A stretch of 64,000 bases of DNA from positions 8,510,601 to 8,574,600 of the forward strand of contig NC_066326.1 in NCBI RefSeq assembly GCF_022539315.1, written 5' to 3'. The notes beneath the pieces are model-generated. The model worked only from the letters and a program-made list of their open reading frames with translations, was not told the DNA's origin and did no database searches. The translations under genes were made by a program, and so were the position numbers. Of the stretch, positions 1 through 13,900 are shown piece after piece. How positions within the stretch are numbered: the stretch's first letter is position 1; each line of letters begins with the position of its first letter. This stretch comes from Serinus canaria (lineage: Eukaryota > Chordata > Aves > Passeriformes > Fringillidae).

Positions 1-2113
1 GATATGATGCTAGAAGACAATTTTAAAGTATGTTTTTTACATTTTGACATGATGGAAAATTCAATATCCCTTCCTTTAAATCTGCCATGCTACTTGCTGG
101 GTTTCTACACCAACAGTTCTGTTTTCTGAGGCGGAAAATTAGTTTTTTCCATTTTGACTGCAAACAGATAGGTGGTTGTCCCCAGATTCAACCCAGATTA
201 TGCACACATGCCAACAGGAGATGATGTAGAATCAATAACAAGTCCAGAAGTAGCAGAAAAACTAAAAAAAAACCCAAAGCAGTCAGCCTGTTTTAGCAAT
301 TGTACCAGATGACTGAGCCTTGCCAGATTTCTCTGACAGCAGCAACTTGTACATGAGATCATGAAGGCTTTTCAGAAACTAGAAGTGTATCACCTATTTC
401 CTTGGTGTTGGACAATCAAGTTGAGACAATTACAGTCTGGAATGTAAAGAAACCTGCCAAGCTTTGGAAAAATGTATCCCTTTTAGACAAAGCCATGGAT
501 GTTGAAGTTAACTCTCCAGCTCTGGCTAATCTCCCCAGCCTGTAGCACAGGTTCACATGCACAGTGCTTTTGTGCCAGCTGTTGGAACAGCCAGACATAA
601 GATAAATCAATCCCAGACCAAGTTTAATTTACTCTTTAGAGCTGTGCTGCTCCCATCAGCATGAAGCAAACATATGGAAATTTATCCTCTTCCATACCTC
701 TTGCCTTGCAGTGAAATAGTTGGGTCCAAAATTTTGGATCTGGTTCTATCAAAATGAGGTGATTCATTGAGGTCCCTCAAACTGTGTTCAAGTGTTGACT
801 TGCAGTTGTTCAGTCTAGGTAATGATGATATGGAAGCTTTAATGTGTTACAGCTCTTTGCTGCTGGAGAGGAGAAATGGGAATTTAAGGAACCATCAGCT
901 CTGCACAGTGTGCAGAGATTAATTTCATACATGAAAAGAATTACAAGGCATGGTCACCTGAACAAAGAATGTGGCTAGGATGTGTCCTTCCAGGGCTATC
1001 TTTCTCTGACAGATAGTATAATATGAGTGACTTTGTCACTGCACTGCAGTTTGCAACAAAAATGTGACAACAATAACAATAAAAACAGCTGTTCTGTTTT
1101 CCTTTCTCTGAGCTGCACCAATCAAAGACAGTGTTTCATAAAGTGGGGTATGTGAAAGGAACATTGATCTTTGCATGAATGTATGGTAGCATAAAAATAA
1201 TTCTTAGAAGTTATGACACTAGTGTCCAGAACAGACATCATCTGTCCATGAATAGAAGAAATTACTCTCTCCTCTGTGATGAAGATCCCATCAAAATATC
1301 TTTCTTTACAGAAGTAAAATAAATACAGGACACCTGTGGTAAGAGTCCTCTATATTGTCCTGCCAGTAGCCAGAATCATGTTGCATTCAATAACAATTTT
1401 TCTCTATTATGTACAAGATTTTATAATAGGAAATGGATAGAAATATTTAGAATGCTTTTCCCCCCATATCAACAACAACATTCAGACTCATTCCAATGTT
1501 TCCTCTTCATTAAACTGTTTGTGGCATCCATTTCCTGTCTAAGCTCAGCTCTAACTCAGCACCCATCCAGACAGGGAATGTCACACCACATTCTGTGGCA
1601 CCCTACTGCAGGGGCACCAAGCACTGCCAAGTCCATGGTAACCAAACCAAACACCTCTTGTGATTGTCTTTGAGCCTCTTTCTTTAGAGGGGGTGGGGAT
1701 TTTTAATTTTTAAATTGCCTCCCAAGGTTGTTCATTCCAAGCCTTTATTCCTCAGAAAAAGACTCTGATGGGTCCTGAAGGCTTTCAGAGGATAACTCTG
1801 TGTGATACTTGTGCACCCTGTGCTGAGAGAGCCACACCAGCTGAAATCTGAAAAGCAAACCTGACTTAAATCACAGATTTTAATGTGAACAGAAGAGGTG
1901 AAAAGGCCTGAATGGAGAAAATCTTAACATTTAATAATTATATTAACTGTAAAGTTTATTTTTATAGTAAGAAAATCCAGCCTGATTTTGTTTTAGAACA
2001 CTTGACAACCTGCAGTTTTTTCTGGCTTTTTTTTTTTAATAATCAAAAGGATTAAAAAAAATAGGAACACAAACTGGGTGTTTATAGATGATATTTTGAT
2101 TTGTATTTTTCAG
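1..2113. other. CFAP20DC intron, upstream part
   Basis: AT-rich sequence with no recognisable repeat family. One open stretch at 172-312 after a possible acceptor is discussed as a finding. Nothing else stands out. Confidence 0.5.
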
Positions 2114-2205
2114 GGATTTGTCAAATGTGTTCAGTCCCACTTTTATTCCTGGAAGCCAACAGTTAGAAGAGAACTCTAAATCTTCAACAAAACAGAGACC
2201 TCCAG
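2114..2205 (+). CDS. CFAP20DC: CFAP20DC penultimate recognisable coding exon
   Basis: A 92-base exon with acceptor TTTTTCAG and donor CCAG|GTAGG. It begins with one base that completes a phase-2 codon and ends in phase 1. The reading is polar and serine/glutamine-rich ([19 protein letters not shown]), as expected for a disordered linker before the C-terminal motif. No other frame is open across it with both splice sites. Confidence 0.7.
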
Positions 2206-5200
2206 GTAGGAATTTATGAAGACAGTGAAAAGAACCTGGGTAGAAAGACACATCTAAATGTTCTTTCTGTAGTGCTGGTACTGCCTTCTCACAGTTTTCT
2301 ATCCCACTACTTTTTGGTTTCAAGTTCCCTTGTTTATGAATCTCAGCTCAAGGTAGCAGAATTTTCCATGTAGTATTATTTGCCTTTGCTAGAAGAATAA
2401 CATGCACTTGCTGTTTCCTGGTGTTCTATACAGATTAACTCATAAAAAATGCATCTTATTTGTTAAAAATAAGGAGTTTATGCTAATGGGGATGGCAAAC
2501 CTACGTAAGAACACAAGGACTAAACATTCTTTTTCAGAGGCATGATTAAACTTGCATAAGAGATACTTCTCTTATGAAGAAAAATTGCAGATTTAGCTTT
2601 AAATGAAATCTTAGAGTGATTTCCTGAGGACTTTTGTCACCAGTTACAGGCTTGTGCTTATTAATGGTGTTTGCTTAGAGAATGGCAAAGAACTGGGAAG
2701 TCAACAGCAGAATGAAGAAAATACCTTGTTTTCCTCAAATGCCCTTTTTCTTATCAGTTATTTTAGGAAGCAGGGTAGAAGGATCATCATCACAGAGTAT
2801 CATAAAATGGTTTGGGCTGAAGGGGACCTTGGAGTCCAGTTCCACCCCCCTGCCATGGACAGGGACAGCTTCCCCTCAGCCAGGCTGCTCAAGGCCAGGT
2901 CCAGCCTGGCCTTGGACACTTCCAGGACAGACATTTACATTTTTCTTCAGGTCTCAGGAATTCACTGGGAGCTCTCATAAATCTGACCCTCTGTTCTGGC
3001 TGTCCAAGGGGTAAAGATGTCTCAGTGATTTACTGTCTGAAATAAATTATGCCCCTCAAAATGGGAACATTTTCATAGACATAGACTTGTAATTGTTTGT
3101 GACAGCAAAATACAATTTTTCTGTCAGGAAGGGACCTTGCTTAGAAGAATCAAGTAAGATGTTGTGTTAAGGGTCCTAAATAAGCCAAGCAGAATTGAAC
3201 AGTCATCCTTGAGCTATAGGGACATAGGATAAAAATTCATGAAAGGTCCCAGAGAATGTTTTTCATTAGTATTATGAAATTCAAGGCTTGTTGCAGCACT
3301 TTAATAATTAAAAACTATAATTTTTGTAATTTTTAAAATTGTGTTACTATCTTTAAAAAGCTTTTAAAAATAATACAGTTGGGAATTTGTATTTCTCCTG
3401 TTATTCACACTAGAATTTCAAAACTGTTTTGTGAATTGCTCCTAAACTCATTTTCCTTTAAGCTGAAATATTTTACATGATGTGCCTGTGATTGCACATT
3501 TGGGGGAGACAAACTGTCTATATACCATAGCTTTTTTGTTTTTGCCTTTTATTTTTGCACCTTCATTGAGTCAAATTCTGACTCATGTATATGCAGGATG
3601 TTTGTAATTTTGATAACTTCATACAGAAACTTTTCTATCTCCAGATACTCAAAAACCCCTGCTGTACTGAAAGGATCATTCCTCCAAGAAATAGGAGAGA
3701 ACAACAAAGCCGTTCCATGACCTTCCCTCCCCAAACAGGACAGTTTGGATTTTTTTCTGAGCTACTGGACACCCTCTCTATGAAAGCAGCAGAGAAGCTG
3801 CAGTGCTGTGTGATAAAGGCCAGTCAGATTAGATCATCCCCATCAAACATCAGAACCTGGGTATTATCCTGGATACCTTGGTTTGAAAAAAAATCCAATG
3901 GACCATGGTAACTAGATGGTTTGGAGTAGCATTTTTGAAAGAGGTGCTAAATAAATTGTGTCCTGTGATATATCTTGAGGACTTTGGGAAAAACTTTTTT
4001 TTCCTTTATTCATTTAACTTGAGGTCAGTAATTTGTGTGACAAAAGAGCTGGTTCATTACTGACAGGTATAGACCAGATCTGAACAACAAACTGAATGCT
4101 CAAATCCATTCCAGAAAATTCTGCCCTCCTTAGCCTCACTTTTTTTTGATTATTTAGTACCACATTAGATAATTACTTAATTCTCGTGTTGGGAGGTGTC
4201 CCAAGATTATTTACTCTGTAAATAATAAACACTACTTTGTGCAGTTTTCCAGTGTTCCAAGCCCTGAAAATCTGCAATGAGTGATAATGTATTCCAGATA
4301 GGAATTTTATCTAAAAGTATCCTGAAAGAAAAATAGTATAGCATTAGTAAATTAATAAAGATTGGTCAATTCTTACATTTTAATAAAATCTTTAAGTTGA
4401 GGCTTAACTTTGGGGAGGAAAAGTGATTCCTTTCTAAGAAAGGATTTCACTCTCTAGTTCCTTTCTTAACATTTGCACCATCCATTAGTTAAATGGTGAG
4501 ATGCAATGAGAAGTAGTCTTTTATTCAACAGGTTTCCCAATACAATAGGAGGAAAAACTAGACTCATAAATATGATAAATTTCCATAGATTTTCCATTAT
4601 TTGGCACTGATATTCCTGAGGTATATTCAGTTTTGTTTATATTGACCTACCAAGAAAATCTCCACATTAAGTGACAGTGACAAAGCTATAAATGTTCTGG
4701 AATTTGCTTTATGGTATCTTGGCCTTAAGACCAAGGGATAAGGTTTTAAAAACTCTAGGAACCACTCAATCTTCTTTTTTGGGCCACAACTGCTGACAGT
4801 ATTCATATGGTAACCCTGCAGTACATAATTACAGGATAGATTTGAGCACTGTAGTTCAAGGATCACCTTGGAGAAAATATCAGCAGTGTTCTCTCCACCA
4901 GACCATCTGCTGACAGCTGATCCAGTGCATTTGACTTGCATCAGAGTCAGAGTATGATCCATGTATCTTAAAGTGAGATTTGCTAAAAGGTATTTTCTAA
5001 GATTAAAATCTAGAATAAAATAAAAATATATTTCTGTGAAAAGGGAAAAGATTTATTTTAGTTCTCCAGATTGTGGTGACTGTGTAAACACTGCTGTCAT
5101 AATCCAAATAACAGCACAGTTATTTGTACATTCCTTTCTGAGTTCAGAAAAAGCTGCCACATGACTGCCTGTTCTTCGTTGTCTTGGTTTAGACATCTTG

Positions 5201-7586
5201 ATCAAGTCTTTTTCCAGAAAAACAATGGTCCCCCTGATTTCAGTGGGACAATATTTCATTTCATATAACAGGTACTTACAGGTACTAGCTACCTTCAGTC
5301 TTCTTTCAGCTCAACACAAAACCACTCATCCCTCTGTAATGTATATCACAGACCTCAGTTTTCATTTAAAATCAAATTATTTTCTCACCTAAAATACCAT
5401 TTAATTTTTTAGTGATTTTAAGAACAAAAGCTTTGATTCTGCTTTCACCATGAGATGCAAATTAAGCTGCAGAGAGGTTTTTTCAGGCAATTCTGAGCAG
5501 CTTCAACCCCAGAAGTGTGGGTGGTGGCAAGATGAGCAACAATGGAAATTTTCTTTGAAAGTGACCTCTTGACCAGTTAATTTGGCCACAAGCACTTCTT
5601 TCCTAAATATGGTCAGGTTGCCCAGAAGGTACCACTTGAAAGAAGAAAGACACCTTCTAGCACAGCCACTACACACTACAGGAGTCTTTTAGAAGAATAT
5701 CACTCAATTTAAGTAGTACTTCTGTTCAGGAAGAAGAACAGCAATGAGGTTTTCATATGTCTGCTCAGAAGTGGATACCCCATCCTGCCACTGGAAATTT
5801 GTTGCAACACTTAGAAATGCCTTATAATGCATTTGGGGGTCTTGTGAGCTGCTAAAAGAAAGAAACCTGACTAAAACCAAGATAGGTCTAGAAAACTTAG
5901 TTCTCCTTTTGGTCACATGAAAATACTTGCAGGGAATTATTGATATAAAGGTGTAAATCCAGCTAGTCTTGGATGCAATAAAATTTTGATTTGGTATGAA
6001 TTCAAGGCACAAGGCAGAGGTTGAAATACCTCTGATGGGGCTGAAGAATTTCTTATTCCTAACTCTATATTGAGTGGTCAGTTCCAAGGTAAAGAGGGAG
6101 AGACATTCAAGCTTAGGGGAGAAAAGAGAATAATTTTAAAGTGAAGCATAGGCACTGGAAAGCAAAATAATGAAAGGAAGAATGCAGTGGAAATAACAGC
6201 ATGGTTTCCGGTGAAATTGTGAGGCTGAGTGAGGGAGTGAGGCATGAACACCATTTGTTTGTGTACTGTGATCTGAAATGGAGAAAAACACATTCAATTC
6301 TTCCCCTTCTTTCTGCACTGCATCACTTCTCCCAAGAGCTGTCCAAAGAAAAGACCCCAGTTGACCTAATTTAGTTTCCCAGGCCTGATGAAGCACCCCC
6401 AGCAGGGAGGGAAACAATTTGGCTTTACCTTCTTCTCTTTGCTTAGGGTGAAGGACAGTTTCTTTCTGATGGTATTTGTTAGATGCTACTGAGGAAACAA
6501 AACTGAAATCTCTTCTGAAGGGATGAGGTGATGCACACTTCTGTATGCATCAAATGCACCAAGTTACTTTCTGCTCTCCAGACAATGTTCGCCATTTATT
6601 GCTGTGTGATCCTGGCTGAAAACAGACTCAGAGTTGTGAAACCATTGCTGTTTGCTTGTCAGGCCATTACTTGTCATGGAGCTTTGGGGTGTGCAAAGCC
6701 CTCAGTATTAGCAGGCTGAGGATGGGATGAGCATTTGTGATGAAATTCAAGGTACAGATTCCATTCAGCTCTGAATTATCTCCCATCAAAAAGCTGTAGA
6801 TCATATGACTTAAATTTAGCTTATATGGAAGACACACAGGTTCAGAAAAGAAGTTGTAATATATAAAGCATCTGTAAGAAAAGCCTCTAGGGCTTTATCA
6901 GTGTATTTTAGACTAAAGATTCATTTCCTGAAAGTTTTCTTGCATTTTATATATCTTTAGAAAAGTTCGATTTTTTTTTTTTTTTAATTGTCTGGAAGAA
7001 TCTTTTTTCCTCTCTGATATTGAAAGATCTTTTGCACAGATTTACCTATCCTGGATATTCAGGTGACATATTGGATACCAGACATCCAAATTCTTTCATT
7101 CTTACAGGCCTTAAGTATGCACTGACTGTGTTTGTTCAAGCTAAAAAATTATTAAAAAGGTTATTGAGGAAAATACCACTTAAGAATACTTTTATCCACT
7201 ATTAGTAAAGGTACTTTTGGTGAACTGCTCCACTGAACTTTGAAAAGTCCAGTTGTTAAGCAAACTCCTGCTGACCTCACTTCCCCTCAGTTAAGTACAA
7301 GTCTTCAGAAATATAATAAAAATGTGAATTGCTGTTATCTTGAAGGCAACAATTCAGAAGTCAGAAGATTATACATTTGAAAGAAAAAAATCTCACATCT
7401 GACAGAAAGATATTTCCATGTTATTGCTTGAGGGAGTAGAGTGATTTATTCTTACTTTCTCCACTTCACACAGGTGAAGATCACCCCAGTGCTGAAGAAG
7501 ATGAGGAAGTTTTGACTCTTTTGTATGATCCACTTCTGAGCTGTTACTTTGACCTGAATTCTGGGAAATACTATGAATTGCCATAG
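2114..7586 (+). CDS. CFAP20DC: CFAP20DC (C3orf67), 3' end: last two recognisable coding exons
   Basis: Partial gene; the 5' part lies left of the window. Exon 2114-2205 follows a good acceptor (T-rich tract then CAG) and ends at CCAG|gtagg. It reads one completing base, then 30 codons starting [14 protein letters not shown], and ends in phase 1. Exon 7474-7586 follows a pyrimidine-rich CACAG acceptor, starts in the matching phase, and reads [12 protein letters not shown], then [14 protein letters not shown] and GKYYELP before TAG at 7584. An acidic stretch followed by an LYDP...CYFD...GKYYEL tail is what I recall of the C-terminus of this CFAP20-domain-containing protein. The N-terminal CFAP20-like domain would be outside the window. 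Position upstream of FAM3D on the same strand fits the vertebrate gene order. Further phase-1 exons inside the 5.3 kb intron are not excluded. The molecular function is not established; a ciliary role is inferred from the family name. Confidence 0.75.
2206..7473. other. CFAP20DC last intron
   Basis: AT-rich intronic sequence. It contains a CR1 fragment near 2.8 kb. Two acceptor-like sites followed by short open frames (near 3643 and 5484) lack phase-compatible donors and were not called as exons. Confidence 0.55.
2782..2929 (-). mobile_element. CR1 LINE 3'-end fragment
   Basis: The + strand reads ATCATAAAATGGTTTGGGCT, then a GGGGACCTTGGA block, a CCCCCCTGCCATGGACAGGG block and GCCTGGCCTTGGACACTTCC. 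These blocks, in this order, are the complement of the avian CR1 3' end, so the element lies on the minus strand. It is about 150 bases, 5' truncated and diverged. CR1 elements typically carry short 3' octamer repeats rather than a poly(A) tail, consistent with the TATCATAAAATGG edge. Confidence 0.85.
7474..7586 (+). CDS. CFAP20DC: CFAP20DC terminal coding exon with stop
   Basis: The exon starts after a CTTACTTTCTCC...CACAG acceptor in phase 1 and runs 36 full codons to TAG at 7584-7586. The acidic run (residues AEEDEE) and the aromatic tail (YDP, CYFD, KYYELP) are clearly non-random. The tail resembles the tyrosine-rich repeats of OCRE-type motifs, though it is one short copy only. Confidence 0.75.
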
Positions 7587-7921
7587 TCAGAACATCAGAG
7601 GATATTATTTTGTATTCATAAGTATCTTCTAACTTCTTACAAAATCTGACTGAGCCATATAATTTATTATATAACTTGAAACTTAAATTAAACAATAGTT
7701 TTGCAACCAAATTAATATATTTGGCAAACAGTGTCTTATTTTTACAGCTATGTATTAAATTGTAATGCAGAGGAAGACCACAGAGCATAAAAGTTCCTTG
7801 TGTCTATGACAGTTATTTGCTAGTCTAATTTATTTCCAATATTCACAGCTTCCATATGAAAACAAATGAAGCTGAATCAAGAAGGTTGTTGGTGTTTTTG
7901 TGTAAATCATGGCTTTACTCA

Positions 7922-7927
7922 AATAAA
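7922..7927 (+). promoter_or_regulatory. Candidate poly(A) signal of CFAP20DC
   Basis: First canonical AATAAA downstream of the CFAP20DC stop codon, giving a 3' UTR of about 340 bases. ATTAAA-type hexamers at about 7685 and 7752 are weaker alternatives. Read by eye only. Confidence 0.4.
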
Positions 7928-10900
7928 AAAAATTGCTTGTTTACTGTGTATTTTGTGAGATGCTGAGGGCACAGATCCCATCAGCTGAACCAACACAGGG
8001 CTGAAGAGTGGGAGGGGTTGGTCCAACACTCCAGAAGTGGAGTCTTGTGTCAGGTAAGGCAGGGAGGAGTGTTTGTGATTCCTGTGGGAAGCTGTGCTCA
8101 GAGGGCAGGTCCAACATGCTTGTGTGAGGTTCTCCACTACACCTTGCAATAAAATAATGCAATTCATTTAACACATCTCTGTTGGGTTTCAGTGCAGTTT
8201 TCAGGGAGGGCCCTAAATTCCAACGTGGAGTTTTAAATTTCCTGCATCTGTGCAACTTGGTTTTATGGTATGTAAAATAGCTCTACACAAAGAATACAGA
8301 TAAAGAGCACAAAGATCACAGAGAAGGAATACAGATAAAGAGCAGAACATATGTAGCATTTGAAAATGAAATCACTATTAAAATTAATCAAATACCGTGC
8401 ATGTACTTTATTTGTTTTATTTATTCATGGATTTATTACTGTGCTTGGATACTTTGATCTAAAATCCAGTTAACCTGACCCTGATGTTTCTGGCTGTTGC
8501 TCAGCTCCAAGCTGTGCCCAACATCCCCAGCCCCAGAGCAAGTGCAGTGCTGCTTGCCAAGAGCATCCCCCAACCAGCAGGACACTTGTCTAAAGGTAAA
8601 TAAATCACTGAAACACCAGCTGCCAGGTACAGGAGAAAAGGTGTTGCTTAGGAGTTGTCCATGGCCCAAGAAGTCCAAGGAGTTTTGTTTTAATGGAGTT
8701 GAGTCAGTGGAACAGCTCTGGAGTCCATCAGTCCAGTGCATAACCCTTTCCTGGAGACAGCTGAAGGGAATGTGAAAGTCACATGGCAAAAGTGATCTAC
8801 AGGCATTGCTGGTCATTCTTGTTCTAAGTTTCTACTTGATTACATCCAGTGCTATCCCACTGTAATTATTTTCAAGCTGACTACTCAGTGAATTTTTAAG
8901 AATAATGTATTTGAATGTCATAAAGTGAGCTCAGTAAGCTCAGTGCAAGTGATTTAAAATTATATGCCTGTAAATTATTTGTAATTGTAGATCCCAGTTA
9001 ATGAATATCCTAGAATCAATTGAAAATGCAGTTGTTAATAGTGGCTTGGCATAAGATCAGATTGTGTATTTGGCTCTGTGGCAGGTACAAACATATCATC
9101 ACAAATTGATTCAAGGAAGAGTAGCACAGAAATCCACAGGAAGACAGATACTGCACTGAGATAATTTACTTACCCTGCCTTAGCCAGAAAGATTTGTACT
9201 GTTCTTGCTAATGCCATAATCAGTTTAAAAGTTCAATGCAATCATAATTTTGACTTTCAAAAATCAGATGCTGGCTTGTACATACTTGTGCATATCTGGC
9301 CATTCTAGCATCATTTAGTGATCAGGACCACACTCCCTCTGTGTGTGGCAAGGATATTTAAAACATGTTATTACTTTTCTTTCATAGCCACAAGTCTCAC
9401 AGGAGAGGTTGGGTGTTCCAGGGCACCCCTGTGAGTCCAGACTGGGTCCCTGATGTAGCCACTCCCCTGGGGAACAGACCCCAACTAAATTCTGGCTGCA
9501 AACTGGTGTCAGGGGGATTGTCTGCCAGGGCCTGTCTGGGTGCATGTGCTTGTCCTGGCAAGTACTGACCTGTCACACACAGAAGTGCACCAGTGGGCAC
9601 CCAAAGCTTGGGCAAAAGGGAGTCCTTGGAGACTCCACACTCTTACCCCTGCCTTTAATGAGCTAAGGAGCCAGGTGAGTAGTGACAGCAGGTTCAGGGT
9701 GAGTCTGTTGTTCCCAGTTCATAGTCAAGTACAAATAGGATCTGTTTTCTGGTCATTAGCTCAGCAGTATTTTACAAGTGAGCAGCTGTAACCTGCTTTT
9801 CAAAATCAGCAGTTTGGGGTCCTTGCCCTTTGTGTTCTAGTTAGCAGCTTTATGTCCCCAGCACCGTGGGGATTGATTGCCACCATGCTGTGAACAACAC
9901 CTCTGCCTGCAGCAGCAGGAGAGGCTCACGAGGGCTCTGAGTTTTGCTCACAATGTTTTTCTTAATCATCATCCTGTGAACCTCAAACTGAAGCACTGCT
10001 GACACACAGCAGGGGCTTTGTTGAGCCAATTTGTCAAAGCCAGCAGTTATGGCAAGTGATGAGGAACACAGAGATTTGCTCTTAGCAGTCATGTGCAATG
10101 GTTGAGACCATGAGAATCACAGTTTTCACTAGAGCATGCTTTCCAGCAGGTAAAAATACCTGTGTCTGGGCATAGAGTTTCATAAATGAAACTGCAAGGA
10201 TTTATTTCCACAAACCTGGCATCAGTTATGAATTTTGGGAACAGAAATTTTGAAATGCAGTAAATTTCAGTAAGGCTTCATTAATGTTCCTTGGACCTGC
10301 ATTAAAAACAGAGGAAGTTAGCTGGGTAGAGCTGCTGGAGTCAGCAGATCACAAGTCAACCAATTGGTCTCTCAGGCCTTCCTATGTTCCTTACACATGT
10401 GAGATGTAACTGAGAGCTCTGCTTTGTTTCTGCTTGTTAGGAAAGAGTCAACCAGCTTTCAGATAGTTCAGAAGGAAGAAGAAATCTTTAAAATACATTT
10501 TATTGCTTTAAAACACAGCCCAGAGCAGTGTGTTTCTATGCTGCTGGAATGATTCTCCTTATCTCTCATTCTTTTTGTCTTAGGTCCATCTACCATGGTT
10601 TTCTCCAAAGTCCAGCCAGGTTTCAGCCTTCAGGTGTGTGTGGAGAGCGGCAGCACTGAGGTGCAGATCACTGACAGCCTGGAACCTTGTGCTGCCACCT
10701 GGACTCCTCCCAGCAGCTCTAAGACTTCATAATCTTGTACCCAAGTGTTGTCTGTACCTGAGCCTCATTATGCCAAACAAAGAACACACTCTGTCCTAAG
10801 GAGCTTACAGTAAGAAATCAATATTGATTTTTCTCCTCTGCTGCCTGGGTTACTAGGTGAGAAAATATGAAAAGTCATGCTTTATTATTCACATATTCTT

Positions 10901-13900
10901 CTGCCATAAAGCATTCTGTTCAGAGACTCATCCTCTAAACACTGAGTCAAGTGGCAAGGATACACAGGCTGGAAAATCCTAGAAAATAATTTTGCATAAT
11001 GCATTTCATATTCAATTTTTTTCATAGGTTTTTTCTTTTTTTCAAGAAAGGGTTTAATTTTTTTAAGCAGTGGGCTACATGTAAAATGAAAAGACAATCC
11101 AGTCTTTCCTATGTGATATTGCTGATAATCACTGCTTTTCTTATGGTTACTATAGAAACTTGGCATCCTTATCTGCCACCTTTTTTGGCATCTTGAAAAA
11201 AACTATTTAAATTCACTTCCCTGATAAACTGAAAGCTTGGCTTCACGATACCCATGGGAATATGTAAGTGTAACAACAATATTTGTTATTTCTTCTTATT
11301 TGGTGTTTAACTTGCTCATTAGCAGCTGTAGAGGCTTTTCTGACTGTGATGTTCAGGGATCCTGCTGCAGGCATTGTCAGCAGCACAAATGCAGAAGGAT
11401 GAAACCCAGGAGCAGCCATGAGCTCCCAAGGGCTCACATGCAGCAGCCCAGGGTGCAAAGACCTGAGCAGGATTTTGCTCCTATCACACCACTCTAAAAG
11501 CTGTTTCCAAGTTTGACAGTTTTCAAGCACACAAATAATCTGTGGCCATTAACCTGCATGGTGAGAGTGATTATGAAGGTTCCTGTGGTAAATCAGTGGT
11601 GAATCAACAGCCTTGAGATGCTTTTAATCCCCATTATGTGCCATCCAGTCTGCATGGCAGATGAGGGTGGGCTTGGGCTGGGGATGCTGAGGTGCTGAGA
11701 CATTTCTGGAGGGGAGCACAAGGCCACTGCAAACACCAGGTGTCCCAGCTGAGCACAGCTCCCCAGCAGCTTCACATTTCTTTTGTTCTAAGGACACCAG
11801 AATTATGCTTGTAACCAAGGCTGTTTTTCTAGTTCTGTCAAAATGTGGCCCAGATGGGTCCCTCTGCTTACACAGCCCCTGCACTGGTGTCCTCCAAGAT
11901 GTCTGCACAGAAATCCCCTCAGCACTGGAAGAGAAAGGAGATGTGGACCCCTGAGCAGCTGCTTTTGGCTCCCAGCCCTCAGCACAGTGGTCCAGCGTGG
12001 GCTGCAGGGCCAGAACATTCTGCTAAGGCCAGAGCAGGTGGGGATCCATCCCTGCAGCTGGGGCATCTTCAGCACATCTCAGGGTTCTCATTTCTTATCA
12101 TGTTCTTTCACCAGGAGTTTTGAAGAACAGACAGGTTTGAAAGATTACAGAAACAGGTTATAAAACAGCAGAAGAAAACTGCTATCAAGAGCCATTAAAT
12201 AAAATGCAATTTTACTTTTGCATTAGGGCTGGATTGCTCTTGGGGACTAACACTGTGTTCTCATCCCAGTCCCCACAGGTATCCTCACCTGGCCTCTGCC
12301 AGAGAAGAGTTTCAGGCTATACCAATGTTGGGTTCCCTGCACTGACCCACAGAGCAACAGTAAAACACTTTTCATAAAGAAACCCAGCTAGGCTCCCAGT
12401 ACAAACTGCTAGTGTACTTCAAAAGATGTTTACATTAGACTGCTTAGGGGGTTCTTTGATGAAAAAGTTTATTATTGGATGATTGTGCATTTTATCTGCA
12501 TGAGAGACCAAAAAACCTGAGGTCACAGAAATTACTGACGTTGTTTTAGAGCACTGCATATTTATTAGACCATCTGCTGCTGCAGCACTCAAGGCAGAAA
12601 CCTCCATATAGGCAATCTATTCCCAGCTACTGTTTTACCACCTGATGTGCAAAGTATCAAAGCTCTGGATGCATTTATTACAGCACTGAGTAATTTTCTA
12701 ATGAATACATAAAGCTCAGCAAACATCCCATGCAAGAGTTCCCTGCTTTCTCACTGGGGCTAGAGAGGGGCTCTGAGGAGGAATACCATTGTGTCAATGC
12801 TCTGAAATGTTAGTGGGGTGAAACTGAGTCATTCCAACTGTGTGCAGGCCCATCCTTGCATGGGCTGCCCATCACACTGTGGGGATTGAGCAGAGGAAAA
12901 CAGGATTGACAGGGGCCATGTGGGACACTCTGGACACCCCTGAAGGGCTCCTGCCATCCTAACAAACTGCTGCTCCTCTGCAGTGCCACACACTTCCCCC
13001 AGTGCATCAAGGGTCCCAGGGTGCCCTGTCCCAGTGCTGCCTTCTCTGGGGTGACACTGAAGGGGACAGAGATAAACACTTGCTGTGAGACCCCCAGGCA
13101 GGAGCCCAGGGCACCTTGTCCTGAGCAGCAAACAAAGATATTAATTATTATGAGGGATGTGCTTCAGAGAGACCCTTCCCCTCTGCTCAGTTAGAGCCAG
13201 GCTGGGGCTCCACACTCAGCCCAGTGCAAAACATGGAGAATCCTCCCCCTCTGTCTGAAACAGCTTCACCCTGCCATGGGTGTGTGCCATGGCAGAGGAG
13301 CTGGGGGTGCTGAGGGCCTGGCAGCTCCTGGTGCCAAGGATAGCTTGCAGTGCCCCTGCTGTGCATTACACCTCATTTAACATGACCTATAAATCCTCAC
13401 ATGCCAATAGAAGTGCCTGTCAGTCTGTCAGTCTGTAAGGTGCTCCAAGGACTTTTACTGATATCTCCTGTTATCTTTTACTGATATCTCCTGCTAACTT
13501 CCAGCTCATAACCAAACCAACCCACAGCAGGCTCTGAGACAGCCAGGACAAGAGTGTCAGCTCACATGGATCCACCATCCCATCTCCTGCTGCCACTTCC
13601 CCTCCAGAGCCATCTAAGAGCTGCACACACACAGACAGAAGGTATTTAAGGTATTTAAGGGATTTATACCTCCCTCCAAGTGAAACAGGGGGTTTGATAT
13701 CACTTTGGGCACTCATCACATTGAAGGTCATCGTGGGAACACTCTGCCACTGTTGCAGGTTAATGATGCATTGTTTAAATGGGAATGAGCTGTCTGTAGT
13801 CAAATTTACAGCTGGGCTTGCAGCACGGAGTGCCAGGCAGAGCCCTGCTGCTGAGCCAGGTGCTGCTGCTGCCACTGCCTGTGGCAGGGAGCTGCACCCA

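Noticed and set aside
3585..3911. 108-codon frame after an acceptor-like CTATCTCCAG
   Set aside because: Its phase does not fit the flanking CFAP20DC exons and no convincing donor follows.
5484..5573. Short phase-1 frame after a TTTTTTCAG acceptor in the CFAP20DC intron
   Set aside because: No phase-compatible donor before the stop, and the recognised terminal exon at 7474 gives a better end.
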